From: Nitrospirota bacterium
GTDB taxonomy: Bacteria > Nitrospirota > Nitrospiria > Nitrospirales > Nitrospiraceae
Assembly (NCBI GenBank): GCA_030684575.1
Contig: JAUXVD010000008.1
Span: 974,216-1,038,215, forward strand
Length of the DNA: 64,000 nt
Direction of reading: 5' to 3'
The notes beneath the pieces were generated by a model. It was not told the origin of the DNA. It was given only the letters and a program-made list of their open reading frames with translations, and searched no databases. Shown in pieces: positions 53,266-62,780 of the stretch (position 1 is its first letter; every line of letters starts with the position of its first letter). Position numbers and translations under genes: made by a program.

Positions 53266-53811
53266 ATGCACATCATTCCGCTCGCCATACCGGAAGTATT
53301 GGTGATCGAGCCCCGTGTTTTCAAGGACGACCGTGGATTCTTTTTTGAAAGTTTTAACGGTAGAGCATTTGAAAAGGCTATTGGCAGACCGGTTGCGTTT
53401 GTTCAGGATAACCATTCCTATTCCTCAAAGAACGTGCTGCGTGGTCTGCACTATCAAATCAGGCAGCCACAGGGAAAGTTGGTTCGAGCCATAGCAGGAG
53501 TTATATTCGACGTGGCGGTGGATCTTCGCAAGGGGTCGCCGACATTTGGGCATTGGGTCGGGGATATCCTGAGTGCGGAGAATAGGAAGCAGATATGGGT
53601 CCCTGAGGGTTTTGCCCATGGATTCGCCGTGATGTCGGATCACGCCGAGGTCCTGTATAAAACTACGGACTATTGGTCGCCGGAAAACGAACGGTGTATT
53701 GTCTGGAATGACGAGACGTTAGGGGTTAAGTGGCCTATCGATGGGCCACCCATAGTCTCCTCCAAAGACGCCCGAGGTTCGACTTTGCAGACTGCGGAAG
53801 TTTTCGCCTGA
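53266..53811 (+). CDS. rfbC: dTDP-4-dehydrorhamnose 3,5-epimerase
   Basis: Third step of the rhamnose pathway. 181 residues. Cupin fold with FKDDRGFFFESFN, the catalytic His in NVLRGLHYQIRQPQGKLVRA, and VPEGFAHGFAVMSD. 81 bases follow rfbA. Completes the four-gene set, so rhamnose or a derived deoxysugar is very likely part of the polymer. Confidence 0.95.
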   Translation: MHIIPLAIPEVLVIEPRVFKDDRGFFFESFNGRAFEKAIGRPVAFVQDNHSYSSKNVLRGLHYQIRQPQGKLVRAIAGVIFDVAVDLRKGSPTFGHWVGDILSAENRKQIWVPEGFAHGFAVMSDHAEVLYKTTDYWSPENERCIVWNDETLGVKWPIDGPPIVSSKDARGSTLQTAEVFA

Positions 53812-53974
53812 CTTTTCAGATGGGTTTTGCTTGTGATGCCATTGGCGCTGAGATCGTAGCTGTGGCCGCTGTCATAGATCTCGCTCGCATCTCTACTTCC
53901 TGGTACGGTGTTGTGTCCATTCCCCGTGAGTGCAAACTCTCGTGGCTCCGTGTGATTTAGGAGGGAAGGCAGGA

Positions 53975-54715
53975 ATGGTCGAGCTTGAGGGTGTCGTGAA
54001 GTATCTGATCTTACCTTCGAGTATCGTCACGGTCGGTGTAGTTGTTAGTTTCGTTCTAGCCTGTATTCATTCAGTACGGCGATGGAGTATCGCAGCAGGG
54101 ATCGTCGCATTAGTGGTATACGCCATTTTTGGGGCTGGGCCAGTTTCGTTCTTTTTATTAGGCTCTCTTGAATATCAGATTCCTCCTGCGACACCATTGG
54201 AGCAAAAGGCTGCTTCGACGATCGCGGTCCTCACCGGGTATGCCGAGTATGACTCCGACCATCCGCTGAGCAGCCAGGTTAACAGTGCTTCCGCATTTCG
54301 TCTGCTCGAAGCCCTTCAATTATTCCGATCCTCGCCGGATTCGACGGTGATTGTCAGTGGGGCAGGGGAAGTGGCTACGATCATGCGTGATGTGCTCGTG
54401 TCATCTGGAGTTCCTGCTGGCCAGGTTCTGGTTGATCCCGATTCGTTCAGTACCTTCGAAAGCGCAAAGCACCTTGCCCACACGCTTGCGGGAAGGCCAT
54501 TTTTACTCGTGACATCGGCAGGGCATATGCCGAGAGCGATAGGAGTATTTCGGAAAGCTGGCACAAGCCCCCTTCCTGTCCCAACACACTATTTGACGAA
54601 GCGTAATGCGCTAGCCACCCAATATTTCCCGTCACCGACACATCTGGCCTACTCCGATCTGGCCATTTCTGAATACGCTGCGTTGGCGTGGTATTACATG
54701 AATGGTTGGATGTGA
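53975..54715 (+). CDS. YdcF/ElyC-like DUF218 membrane protein
   Basis: About 246 residues. ATG 53975 has a strong GGAGGGAAGG ribosome site. Two or three N-terminal helices (SSIVTVGVVVSFVLACIHSV, GIVALVVYAIFGAGPVSFFL), then the DUF218 domain: STIAVLTGYAEYD, STVIVSGAGEVATIM, STFESAKHLAHTL and LLVTSAGHMPRAIGVFRKAG. Related proteins (ElyC, SanA, YdcF) affect envelope polysaccharides, with no firmly known reaction. Position after rfbC suggests an envelope-glycan role. Confidence 0.82.
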   Translation: MVELEGVVKYLILPSSIVTVGVVVSFVLACIHSVRRWSIAAGIVALVVYAIFGAGPVSFFLLGSLEYQIPPATPLEQKAASTIAVLTGYAEYDSDHPLSSQVNSASAFRLLEALQLFRSSPDSTVIVSGAGEVATIMRDVLVSSGVPAGQVLVDPDSFSTFESAKHLAHTLAGRPFLLVTSAGHMPRAIGVFRKAGTSPLPVPTHYLTKRNALATQYFPSPTHLAYSDLAISEYAALAWYYMNGWM

Positions 54716-54919
54716 CCTTGGGCCTAGGAGCTACTTGGTTTGTTCCTTGCGAGGCTTTGAGATATCTATGAATTTGATCATCAGCAATGAGTGAGTTGTT
54801 ACCGTAAGAACTGATGCTGCTGGGCGTGAAAGTTTTCGAATCGATCGAATGATCAGGTATCGTTGGGAAAACGGAATCACCTGGAATATACTGTTGGGCT
54901 AATAGATGATAGAGGTACG

Positions 54920-55948
54920 ATGAATCCTATTTTTCGCACGCTTGTGCTTACAAGCGGCCTCGACGATAAGAAACCATGGTGGTGGGACCACATTCCGCAT
55001 GATCGGGCAGGGTGCCAACTTGACCACCACAAGATCCTGTTGGATCGTGGGAAAATATCCAGTGTGGCTTCCGTCCGATTCGTCGTATTTGTCGCTCAGG
55101 TCTTTTCTGTCTTGTGGCGTGCAAGACATAGGTATCACAATATTTTGACATTCGAGTGTGGATGGGAGTCGTTCCTGGTGTCAGTTTTTCAAACGCTGAC
55201 ATTGTCCCGTCGTCCGCGGCATGTGATACTGCAGTTTATCATGCGTGAGAAAGGTCAGAGTCTCTCATCGAGAGCTAAGTACCTTTTTATGCGCTGGTGC
55301 TTTTCCTCCGTGTATTTGTGCGTCTGTTCCTCTCGTGCGGAAATCTTATACTATCAGAAGGCGTTTACGTGGCCCAGCGCAAAGCTTTGCTTCGTTCCTC
55401 TTCATACCGATCCTCGTCTTTTAATTGGTGAGAGTGGCAAGAACGATGGATTTGTTCTTGCCGCCGGTCGTACGTTCCGTGATTACGGTACACTTCTCGA
55501 TGCATTTCGGCAGATAGATGTGCCGTTACTGATCGTCGCTTCTCGATGGAACATTGATCCGAACGATCTCCCTTCAAACGTGAAGGTTGAATATGACGTG
55601 CCTGGCAGTGAGCTTATGGCCATGATGTCTCGATGTCTGGCGGTGGTCGTCCCGCTTGAAGAACGAATGATCTCGATAGGTCAAAGTGTTGTGCTTCAGG
55701 CCATGACGCTTGGGAAGGCAGTTATTGCGACGAGAGTGAATGGAACCGAGGACTACATTGATCATATGGAGACGGGGATTTTGGTCCCACCCAAGGACCC
55801 TGGAGCGATTCGAGATGCAGTCGCACTGCTTATTAAGAACGAAGGGCTTCGGCTGAAGCTGGGTCGTGCGGCTCAGGATCGTGTTAACCAGATGTATCTT
55901 CCTGCCCATTATGCAAAGGCTGTTTCAGATCGATTGCAGTCAATATGA
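54920..55948 (+). CDS. Glycosyltransferase (GT-B/GT4-like)
   Basis: About 342 residues. ATG 54920 follows an AGAGG site. The N-terminal half is poorly conserved (DKKPWWWDHIPHDRAGC). The C-terminal donor domain is recognisable: GFVLAAGRTFRDYGTLLDAF and VVPLEERMISIGQSVVLQAM followed by VIATRVNGTEDYIDH, with G-Q-S-V-V-L-Q in place of the usual E-x7-E glutamate pattern (the first Glu is in LEERM). Probably a GT4-like transferase. Confidence 0.78.
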   Translation: MNPIFRTLVLTSGLDDKKPWWWDHIPHDRAGCQLDHHKILLDRGKISSVASVRFVVFVAQVFSVLWRARHRYHNILTFECGWESFLVSVFQTLTLSRRPRHVILQFIMREKGQSLSSRAKYLFMRWCFSSVYLCVCSSRAEILYYQKAFTWPSAKLCFVPLHTDPRLLIGESGKNDGFVLAAGRTFRDYGTLLDAFRQIDVPLLIVASRWNIDPNDLPSNVKVEYDVPGSELMAMMSRCLAVVVPLEERMISIGQSVVLQAMTLGKAVIATRVNGTEDYIDHMETGILVPPKDPGAIRDAVALLIKNEGLRLKLGRAAQDRVNQMYLPAHYAKAVSDRLQSI

Positions 55949-56030
55949 TGGTTTAGGTTGATCGAGAAAAATAATTAGAGTATGCCGTGCTCAGTGCCGC
56001 CGATGGTAAGTAATCACTGGACTGACTCAA

Positions 56031-57329
56031 ATGAATGATATCAGGAAGAAGCTTTTCCGCATATGGGTGATTAGAGTCCTTGTATCGCTCGCAGTCCTTG
56101 CGCGCGGATTGATGTATTTATTTGTCGACCGGTTTAGGGGCATCTCTGATTTGTGCTGGGTGTATAGGGTGTCAGGAGTGAGCGGATTGAGGTGGGTTGC
56201 CTATAGGGTTGTGTCGGGATTCCTGCCGGAGAGGAACGCCGAGGGTAATCAGGTGGTCAGGGCATTTTTGGATAGTGATGCACCCATGTTGTGTAAGAAA
56301 CGGTTTTTGGGGGAGAAGATCAATCTTGATTCCATGTTTCGAGACTTCATCATATTAAAGCCATGGTCTAAGGATGAAAAGGGAGTCTTGGTGTTGGAGT
56401 ACAGTCAGAAATTCGATCTGTTTATTGCATTATTTGACCTTCAACGAATGATGAAAGATTACTATGTGGTTCTGGAGCCATGTTGGGCAGGATACTGTGA
56501 TCCTAGTATTCTGATGTTCATGTCCTCCCTCAATGAAGTGATCGTTCAGTGTCCGGAGAGAAGTGATCTGGAATTCATTTCTGGCTTGAAGAGTAACCTT
56601 ATCCCGATAGGTTTGGGTTCGTCGGACTGGATTGACTCAGAGCTATTTGCGCCTAAAGCGGAAGGCTCCTCGAAAGAATATGATTTGGTCATGGTGGCCA
56701 ATTGGGCTAAGCACAAGAATCATCGGCAGCTATTTAAGGCCCTTCGCCACGTGAAACATCGACCGATTTCTCTTTTGCTAATTGGTGTCGATTGGGGTGG
56801 CCGTACGGACAAGGACATTGCCGCAGAAATGAACGAGTATGACCTCTCACACGTGAAGTTGGAAATTAGGAAAAGTATTCCAGCCAGTGAAGTCGCTGTC
56901 TGTCTTCGGAAATCAAAAGTCTTCTTGTTATTGTCTGAAAAAGAGGGAAGCAATCGGGCGATTGTGGAGGCGCTCTTTGCAGATATTCCCGCAATCCTGT
57001 ATGAGAATTTTATAGGTGGCGCAAGAGGGAAGATTAACGAGCAAACTGGAGTTCTGTCATCCTTCGAGGAGCTTCATTTGAAGATTGATTATATGCTTGA
57101 AAGTTACGGGATGTTTACACCTCGAGCATGGGCTTTGGAGCATACCGGCTCGAAGAACGCTACAAGAAAACTAAACAGCTTGCTCAAGAGCATTGCAGTG
57201 TCCAAGGCTGAAAGATGGACGACGGACATCGTAGAGAAAGTTAATAATCCAAATTTTTCATATAAAGTTAAAGAGTCGATTCCGTTAGATCGGCAAGCAA
57301 GAGCGATCGCAAAGTCCTACTATAGATGA
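56031..57329 (+). CDS. Glycosyltransferase (GT4-like)
   Basis: 432 residues. The C-terminal half has a GT4 donor site: DLVMVANWAKHKNHRQLFKA and LLLSEKEGSNRAIVEALFAD (E-x7-E), then ILYENFIGGARGKI. The N terminus is basic and hydrophobic (WVIRVLVSLAVLARGLMYLF), possibly membrane-associated. The gene is visibly more AT-rich and Lys/Ile-rich than the flanking locus, suggesting separate acquisition. It is the last glycosyltransferase before the insertion-sequence zone. Confidence 0.78.
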   Translation: MNDIRKKLFRIWVIRVLVSLAVLARGLMYLFVDRFRGISDLCWVYRVSGVSGLRWVAYRVVSGFLPERNAEGNQVVRAFLDSDAPMLCKKRFLGEKINLDSMFRDFIILKPWSKDEKGVLVLEYSQKFDLFIALFDLQRMMKDYYVVLEPCWAGYCDPSILMFMSSLNEVIVQCPERSDLEFISGLKSNLIPIGLGSSDWIDSELFAPKAEGSSKEYDLVMVANWAKHKNHRQLFKALRHVKHRPISLLLIGVDWGGRTDKDIAAEMNEYDLSHVKLEIRKSIPASEVAVCLRKSKVFLLLSEKEGSNRAIVEALFADIPAILYENFIGGARGKINEQTGVLSSFEELHLKIDYMLESYGMFTPRAWALEHTGSKNATRKLNSLLKSIAVSKAERWTTDIVEKVNNPNFSYKVKESIPLDRQARAIAKSYYR

Positions 57330-57353
57330 TGAAGGTGGAAATCGACCTGGTCG

Positions 57354-58262
57354 TTGTCAGGCCTCCTCCGAGATCTCTCTCGCCAGAAACCGTTGTTGAG
57401 GAATCGTGTGTCGCCGGAGGTCGAACAGGCCTTTGTGCCGGTGGCGGTTGCCCAACCGGCGTGGGGCCACGTACGCGTGGTTAACGAACTCCGCAAGCAG
57501 GCGCAAGCAGGCCTTCACGATCTCCCACGCAGGCGTCCGGTGTATCTGGCTCCGGCATGATCTGGAGACGATGTGAAACGGCTGAAGGTGCTAGAAGCCA
57601 AGGTCGCCAGGCAGTCCTGGTGCTGACGGACGCCCAGGTCGTGGCCTTGGAGAAGACGAAGACGGACAAAGAAGCCCACGGCGAATTCGAGAGCGAGTGC
57701 CCGGGCTACTGCGGGGCCCAAGACACCTTCATCTGTGGAGACACAGAAGGGCGTTGGCCGGATCTATCAACAGCCGTTCATCGATACATCCAGCAACGTT
57801 GGGTTCGCGAAACTGTATGATCGCAAAACGCGAGTGATGGCCGCTGATCTCTTGAATGATCGGGTACTCCCGTACTTCGAGCAGCAGGAGATTCCGTTGA
57901 GCCGAGTGCTGACCGACCGCGGGACCGAGTACTGTGGGGCACCCGAGCGCCATGAATATGAACTCTACCTGGTCGTGAGGAATATCGACCATGCCAGAAT
58001 GAAGATACGATATCCCCAGACCAACGGGATCTGCGAGCGTTTTCATAAAACCATGCTCAATGAATTCTGCCGGGTCACATTTTGGAAGAAGATCTATTGG
58101 ACGCTGGAGGCGCTGCAGCTTGATCTCGATGCGTGGGAGGAGGAGTACAACCAGCACCGCCCGCATCAAGGATGCTGGTGATATGGCAAGATGCTGATGC
58201 AAGCGTTCAGGGATCGTGTGTCGTTGGCGAAGACGGAAATCCTAGCACCGCAAACCCGGTGA
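57354..58262 (+). pseudogene. Decayed IS481-type transposase
   Basis: Pieces of one transposase lie in successive frames: QKPLLRNRVSPEVEQAF and PAWGHVRVVNELRKQ (about 57390-57500), then SHAGVRCIWLRHDLETM in another frame, KRLKVLEAKVARQ, VLVLTDAQVVALEKTK (another frame), and the long catalytic part 57735-58181 with D (QQPFIDTSSNVGFAKLYD), D (LTDRGTEYCG) and E (NGICERFHKTMLNEF). An in-frame TGA then splits CW from YGKMLMQAF. At least four frame changes and one stop make it non-functional. It follows the AT-rich glycosyltransferase gene. Confidence 0.85.
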
Positions 58263-58304
58263 GGACTCGCTGGCGGTCAGATGAAATCTTGAATTATACA
58301 AGTT

Positions 58305-58320
58305 CCGTCCAACTTCTAAG
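58305..58320 (-). repeat. Possible IS terminus left of the acyltransferase gene
   Basis: Read on the minus strand this is CTTAGAAGTTGGACGG, which nearly matches the plus-strand CTTAAAAGTGGACGG at 59575-59589. It may be the right end of the decayed IS481-type element. Short and imperfect. Confidence 0.3.
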
Positions 58321-58332
58321 TGCTAGGCGAGT

Positions 58333-59559
58333 ATGATGGATCCAGTTAGTTCGTTGCCCGCGATTGCGTCTTTGCTCGTAGCAGTGGCCACATCGTTCGT
58401 TCTTGTAAAGCGTTTTGGGGCTCCTCCTAGTGAGGGGCGCTATGCTTCGATTGATGGCTTGCGAGGGTACCTCGCATTTTTCGTTTTTCTCCACCATTCA
58501 TGTGTGTGGTATTTTTACTTGAATACGGGGCGGTGGGAACTGCCACCTTCAAACCTGTACTCTCATTTTGGTCAAAGTAGCGTCGTGCTCTTTTTTATGA
58601 TTACAGGATTTCTTTTCTTTTCGAAGCTTATTGCCGGAAGAACGAGTCCGGTCGACTGGGGAAAGCTGTTCGTTTCGCGATTTCTTCGCCTGACACCTCT
58701 GTACGTCTTTGTGGTACTTTTGCTATTCGTGACAGTTGGATATTTGTCCGGTGGTACCGCGAATGAGTCCACGTCTAAGTTGATGGTAGGGGCCGTGAGA
58801 TGGCTGGGATTTACAGCTTTTGGCGGACCGAACCTCAACGGCGTCGAAGATACCTATGTTATCGTTGCAGGGGTTATGTGGACGCTGGCATATGAATGGC
58901 TTTTTTACTTCTCTCTCCCCCTTCTCGCCCTTACAGTGGGGGTAAGAGCGCCACTCACCTACCTTGTGCTCAGCGGTACGATCGTGTTAGGAGCGATCAT
59001 TTTATTTTCGACCGTAAAGCATCCATCAATCACACTCCTAGTTGCATTTCTTAGCGGCATGGCAGTCTCTGTATTGGTTCTATCTGAGCCATTCCGTAAG
59101 TATTCAAAAGGAATGATTCCATCATTTGCTATTGTGGGCTGTCTCGCAACAGCAGTCGCTTTGTATTCAACCCCGTATAGCCCCGGTCCACTCTTTCTAT
59201 TATTCGTAGCTTTTTCCCTCATCGCTTGCGGGAATGACCTATTTGGTATCCTGCGAAGCCCTGTCTCTCGCGTCATAGGTCAGATGGCGTATAGCATCTA
59301 TTTGCTGCACGGAATCATTTTATTTGCCATTTTTAGTATTATCATCGGAATGGTGGAGTCTAAAGGACTCTCTCCTGCGGTGTTCTGGTTCATTATTGTC
59401 GGGATTACACCAGTGCTACTGCTTTTGTCGTTCTCTACGTTTTGCTGTATTGAGCGGCCCGCGATGCATAGCACAGCTGTATTCACGGCGTGGCTTCGAT
59501 CTCGCCATTTCGTATCTTCTAAGGCTCAAGCTGTCGATCTCCCTCCCCCCAGGGATTAG
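58333..59559 (+). CDS. Acyltransferase family 3 (OafA/YrhL-like)
   Basis: 408 residues, about ten membrane helices. N-terminal signature SIDGLRGYLAFFVFLHHSCV with the conserved His, then FGQSSVVLFFMITGFLFFSK and FVSRFLRLTPLYVFVVL. Such enzymes O-acetylate (or otherwise acylate) surface polysaccharides from cytoplasmic acyl-CoA. Starts at ATG 58333 or 58336. It stands alone between two decayed insertion sequences, with outward-facing IS-end-like sequences on either side (58305-58320 and 59575-59589). Confidence 0.9.
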   Translation: MMDPVSSLPAIASLLVAVATSFVLVKRFGAPPSEGRYASIDGLRGYLAFFVFLHHSCVWYFYLNTGRWELPPSNLYSHFGQSSVVLFFMITGFLFFSKLIAGRTSPVDWGKLFVSRFLRLTPLYVFVVLLLFVTVGYLSGGTANESTSKLMVGAVRWLGFTAFGGPNLNGVEDTYVIVAGVMWTLAYEWLFYFSLPLLALTVGVRAPLTYLVLSGTIVLGAIILFSTVKHPSITLLVAFLSGMAVSVLVLSEPFRKYSKGMIPSFAIVGCLATAVALYSTPYSPGPLFLLFVAFSLIACGNDLFGILRSPVSRVIGQMAYSIYLLHGIILFAIFSIIIGMVESKGLSPAVFWFIIVGITPVLLLLSFSTFCCIERPAMHSTAVFTAWLRSRHFVSSKAQAVDLPPPRD

Positions 59560-59859
59560 GCAGTGGGCTCCCCCTTAAAAGTGGACGGTTTGTAGTGAGG
59601 CGTTACGGCCCCAGCCACCCATCCTGCCTCACGCGGTTTTGAATAACTCGCCGAAGGAACAATCGGCTTTGCAGGATGGCGTAGGAGCCATGAGCTCGAT
59701 CCGCTGATGACCAACTGGTCGCTCTGAATATTGAGGCACCCGTGGTTTTGTCGGAGACCGTGAGCGTCTCGTCTCATGCGATCACGGCTTCGATAGACAA
59801 GTCGCTACACTAAATGCCAACGGCAAGTCTCCCCAACTCATTGACACGTTCCGGATGGT
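59560..59859. other. Gene-free stretch, probably insertion-sequence debris
   Basis: No coding frame is convincing on either strand. It starts with GGGCTCCCCC followed by CTTAAAAGTGGACGG (59575-59589), which looks like an IS terminus, and ends at the left repeat of the IS3 remnant. The rest is not recognised. Confidence 0.4.
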
Positions 59860-60743
59860 CTGCTGCCGGTTTCAAAGACACCGAGTGCGGTGTATGAATG
59901 AAGCCGGAGATAGGTCATGGAGCGACGGGGGTTTACGTGAGAGTTCAACATTGAGGTGGTGAAGTTCATCCAGGAGCGCGGGATGACGGTGTCGCAAGCC
60001 GCGCGTGATTTTGACGTACATGGGGCGGTGTTGCGTTGATCGCCTGAATCTACTGCGGCCTGCTTCGAGAAATAGGCGTTGTGAAGTTCGCCTTTATCTC
60101 GACCCACCGAGGAGTCTGGCCGGCAGGATGGCTGCGCGAGGCGCTTGGGGTCTCGCTGGCCGTCTTTTTTGACTGGCGGACCAGGTCGACGAACGCCGTG
60201 GCGCCGAATGTACTTGATCGCACGCTCTCGGCCGCCAATCGCAAATGGGGCGCTGGCTTTACCTGCCTCTGGACCGCCGAAGGCTGGTTCTACGTGGACG
60301 CGGTGGTGGATCTGTTCTCGCGCCGGGTCATCGGCTGGCCCATGCATGCGACAAGACTATGCGACTTGTACCGATGCCCTTGTGATGGCGATCTGGCGGC
60401 GTGGTAAGCCCGCGGCGGTCCTGCATCACTCTGATCGAAGGAGCCTGTACACCAGTGAGTCCTTCCATCGGCTCCTGGCCGGCCACGGCGTAATTGTAGT
60501 ATGAACCGAGCCGGCAACTGCTTGGACAATGCCGTGGTGAGATCTCCTTCTCCTCGCTCAAGACCGAACGCACAGCGGCTAAACGTATCGTACGCGAGGC
60601 CAAGTCAAGGCGGACGTGTTCAATTACATCGAACGTTTCTATAATCCCAGGCGACGGCACTCAACGTTGGGGTATCTCAGTCCGATGGAGTTGGAGCGAC
60701 AGGCGGAATTAGCGTAGAGCGGTGTCGACGAAATCGGCAGCAG
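59860..60743 (+). mobile_element. Decayed, internally deleted IS3-family element
   Basis: Bounded by 24-base imperfect inverted repeats at 59860-59883 and 60720-60743 that match at 20 positions (CTGCTGCCG...GACACCG against its complement). At about 884 bases it is several hundred short of a full IS3 element. Contents are remnants of orfA and orfB. No clear target-site duplication is seen. Confidence 0.75.
59917..60717 (+). pseudogene. IS3-family transposase remnants (orfA and orfB)
   Basis: OrfA debris: MERRGFT, stop, EFNIEVVKFIQERG and MTVSQAARDFDVHGAVLR, then a stop. OrfB debris: KFAFISTHRGVWPAGWLREA, a deletion, then GFTCLWTAEGWFYVDAVVDL and FSRRVIGWPMHA, a frame change, TDALVMAIWRRGKPAAVLHH, another change, and finally FNYIERFYNPRRRHSTLGYL with SPMELERQAELA and TAG. 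The first catalytic Asp (usually in ADFTYIW) reads Gly. Several frameshifts and stops make it inactive. Confidence 0.82.
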
Positions 60744-61091
60744 CCATTGGGCCGTTCTTCGGATAAGCTGGGGTTTTGTGTGTGCAATATGGGGAGCTAA
60801 GCTGCTTAGGGGCTGAAGGAGTTTTCATGCACTAACGGCAACGTATGGACTACGATTCAACCATGACGTGGCCGCATGTCTCAGTGGTGTCCCGCTAAAA
60901 GCGAATTTTTTATTAATGTTTTCAGTTGCTTGCAGTTATGTGCACAGGGATGGTTGGGCAAGAGACATCATCGTCCTATTTATACAGGTTTTGCGTACAG
61001 CCATTGTCGGTACAGCGCGGATATGATCTGTAACTGGATGAATTTAAATCAATATTTCATGACAGTATTGTTCGGGATTTCTTTTGCAGCC
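60744..61091. other. Intergenic region before the sigma-54 promoter
   Basis: No gene recognised; the longest plus frame (60876-61112) is Cys/Tyr/Trp-rich and has no domain or ribosome site. GTGTCCCGCTAAAAGCG followed by AATTTTTTATT at about 60888-60915 could be a weak hairpin terminator or an IS end. Confidence 0.35.
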
Positions 61092-61107
61092 TGGCACTTA
61101 TATTGCG
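61092..61107 (+). promoter_or_regulatory. Sigma-54 (RpoN) -24/-12 promoter
   Basis: TGGCAC, five bases (TTATA), TTGCG. This is the TGGCAC-N5-TTGC consensus, with GG and GC separated by exactly ten bases. It lies about 108 bases upstream of the beta-helix gene on the same strand, and a start near 61118 would give a leader of about 100 bases. Sigma-54 promoters need an activator; none is encoded in the window. Confidence 0.7.
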
Positions 61108-61214
61108 TATGAGATATGCGTTACGGGACTACGGGGTATTGTCCCCATTGACAGCTGTTGAGTTATTATAATTACGTGGGTTATTGGCGCAAGGCAAAGA
61201 TAGAGAGGAACACC

Positions 61215-62657
61215 ATGAGACTAGATAAGTTCACGATCAGAATCCATTCAGTTGCTTTTGTAATGACCTTAATGTGCGCTCTTCCATTCGGTGCCGAGGC
61301 GAAGACGCTCTATGTGAATAGTGTAACAGGCAATGATTCGACCACTTATGCGAACAATAGTCAGAGTAGTGCCTGGCGAACCATTGGACGAGCTTCATGG
61401 GGAAGCACGAGCTATTCATCTCCCAACGCTAATCAAGCCGCACGGGCAGGCGATACGGTGATTGTTGCGGCTGGGACCTACTGGGAAGGGGGGGATCCGC
61501 AAGGCGGGCGATTTTCCGTATCGCTCAATCCCGTCAATAGTGGAGCCTCAGGCAGTCCTATCACCTTTCGTGGGGAGGGAACTGTTTATGTCAGGATACT
61601 GGCATCGTATCGGGGGGGCATGATTGGGTGTTCGTCCCGCGACTATATTATCTGGGATCATTTTGTGATTGATGATTACTATGGTGGGAGTACTTCAGAT
61701 ACAGGGCCGGTGGTTTTTTTCACCTCGCACCATTGCCAACTTGTTAATAGTGAGGTGATCGCACATCGAGGCTCTTATTACCATGGCTATCCGATTTTTG
61801 ATGCCAATTACCGAGGTGTAAGCCTTGAGCCTGCCTATTTTACAACGATTAGGAATAACCGCATTCATGGGTTTAATGGGGCTGCTGGCGGGATTCTTTC
61901 CTACGACAGTGATGATAACATCATAGAGTACAATGAAGTGTATGACTCAAAGATTTGCATTTACTTTAAGGGCATGCACGTAGGATATACCATGGCTCGT
62001 AATATCATTCGTTTTAACTATGTTCACGATTGTATGAGGGGTATCCAGACTGAGAGTACGCAAGATACCCTCATCTACCAAAACGTGGTCGTGAATAGCT
62101 CGAGCGCAGGGTTATACGCAGGGGCTCTGGGCGGTCCTACTCGTTCACGATTTATCAATAATACCGTGTACCAAAGTGCTGAGGGGAGCGCGTTCTTGAT
62201 CGGGACCATCATGATAGATGTGCAGTTTCAGAATAACATTTTCAGCAATGCGCCTGCGGCATTTTCTAGTTGGACGACCGCTAACCCTGGTCTCCAATCG
62301 TTTACAGCCAATCGTAATTTATACTTTAACCAATCAACCCATGCTGGATATGCCAGCGCTTCCGTTTCTTTTTCATCTATGCAAAGCACATACGGGAAAG
62401 ATATCAACTCTATAAATGGTCAAAATCCACGTTTTGTCAGCCCCGCGACTACTGGTGGCGATTTCCATTTGCAGAGTGGCTCTCCTGCGCTCACTCTAGG
62501 GCTTGATGTTCTGGATCTCAACCGCAATGGAAGCGTAACGGATCTTGTTCCGGCAGGTGCCTATGTCACTGGAACTGAGGTTATTGGTCTTCTTTCTGGG
62601 GCATCAGATGTTTCCGCGCCAGCGCCTCCATCAGGTGTTACGGTTACGATTCAATAG
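61215..62657 (+). CDS. Secreted right-handed parallel beta-helix protein
   Basis: 480 residues. ATG 61215 has GAGAGGA upstream and starts a signal peptide (HSVAFVMTLMCALPFGAEAK). The opening TLYVNSVTGNDSTT, AARAGDTVIVAAGTYWEGG is typical of secreted beta-helix (DUF1565-like) proteins. The middle has repeated coils: NNRIHGFNGAAGGI, DNIIEYNEVYDSKICIYF, RNIIRFNYVHDCMRGIQ, TLIYQNVVVNSSSAGLY, SRFINNTVYQSAEGSAF. Such folds occur in polysaccharide lyases, epimerases and adhesins. The C terminus (SDVSAPAPPSGVTVTIQ) looks like the start of an Ig/FN3-type domain cut short. No PEP-CTERM tail. Confidence 0.85.
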   Translation: MRLDKFTIRIHSVAFVMTLMCALPFGAEAKTLYVNSVTGNDSTTYANNSQSSAWRTIGRASWGSTSYSSPNANQAARAGDTVIVAAGTYWEGGDPQGGRFSVSLNPVNSGASGSPITFRGEGTVYVRILASYRGGMIGCSSRDYIIWDHFVIDDYYGGSTSDTGPVVFFTSHHCQLVNSEVIAHRGSYYHGYPIFDANYRGVSLEPAYFTTIRNNRIHGFNGAAGGILSYDSDDNIIEYNEVYDSKICIYFKGMHVGYTMARNIIRFNYVHDCMRGIQTESTQDTLIYQNVVVNSSSAGLYAGALGGPTRSRFINNTVYQSAEGSAFLIGTIMIDVQFQNNIFSNAPAAFSSWTTANPGLQSFTANRNLYFNQSTHAGYASASVSFSSMQSTYGKDINSINGQNPRFVSPATTGGDFHLQSGSPALTLGLDVLDLNRNGSVTDLVPAGAYVTGTEVIGLLSGASDVSAPAPPSGVTVTIQ

Positions 62658-62685
62658 GTTCCCTGCTCTCTCTTGAGCCGCTCTG

Positions 62686-62719
62686 CCAGGGACGCTTCTA
62701 TCATCAGGAGTGTCTCTGG
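62686..62719 (+). terminator. Hairpin after the beta-helix gene
   Basis: A 14-base-pair stem (CCAGGGACGCTTCT with AGGAGTGTCTCTGG, three G-U pairs) and a six-base loop, 28 bases after the stop codon. The T-run that follows is weak (CTTCTAG), so termination efficiency is doubtful. Confidence 0.45.
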
Positions 62720-62780
62720 CTTCTAGTGGACTGTAATGCTTGAAATGGTAGCATCATGCGCCTACGGAGGACGTGATGAC

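Noticed and set aside
60876..61112. 78-codon plus-strand frame
   Set aside because: Overlaps the sigma-54 promoter and has no ribosome site or domain.
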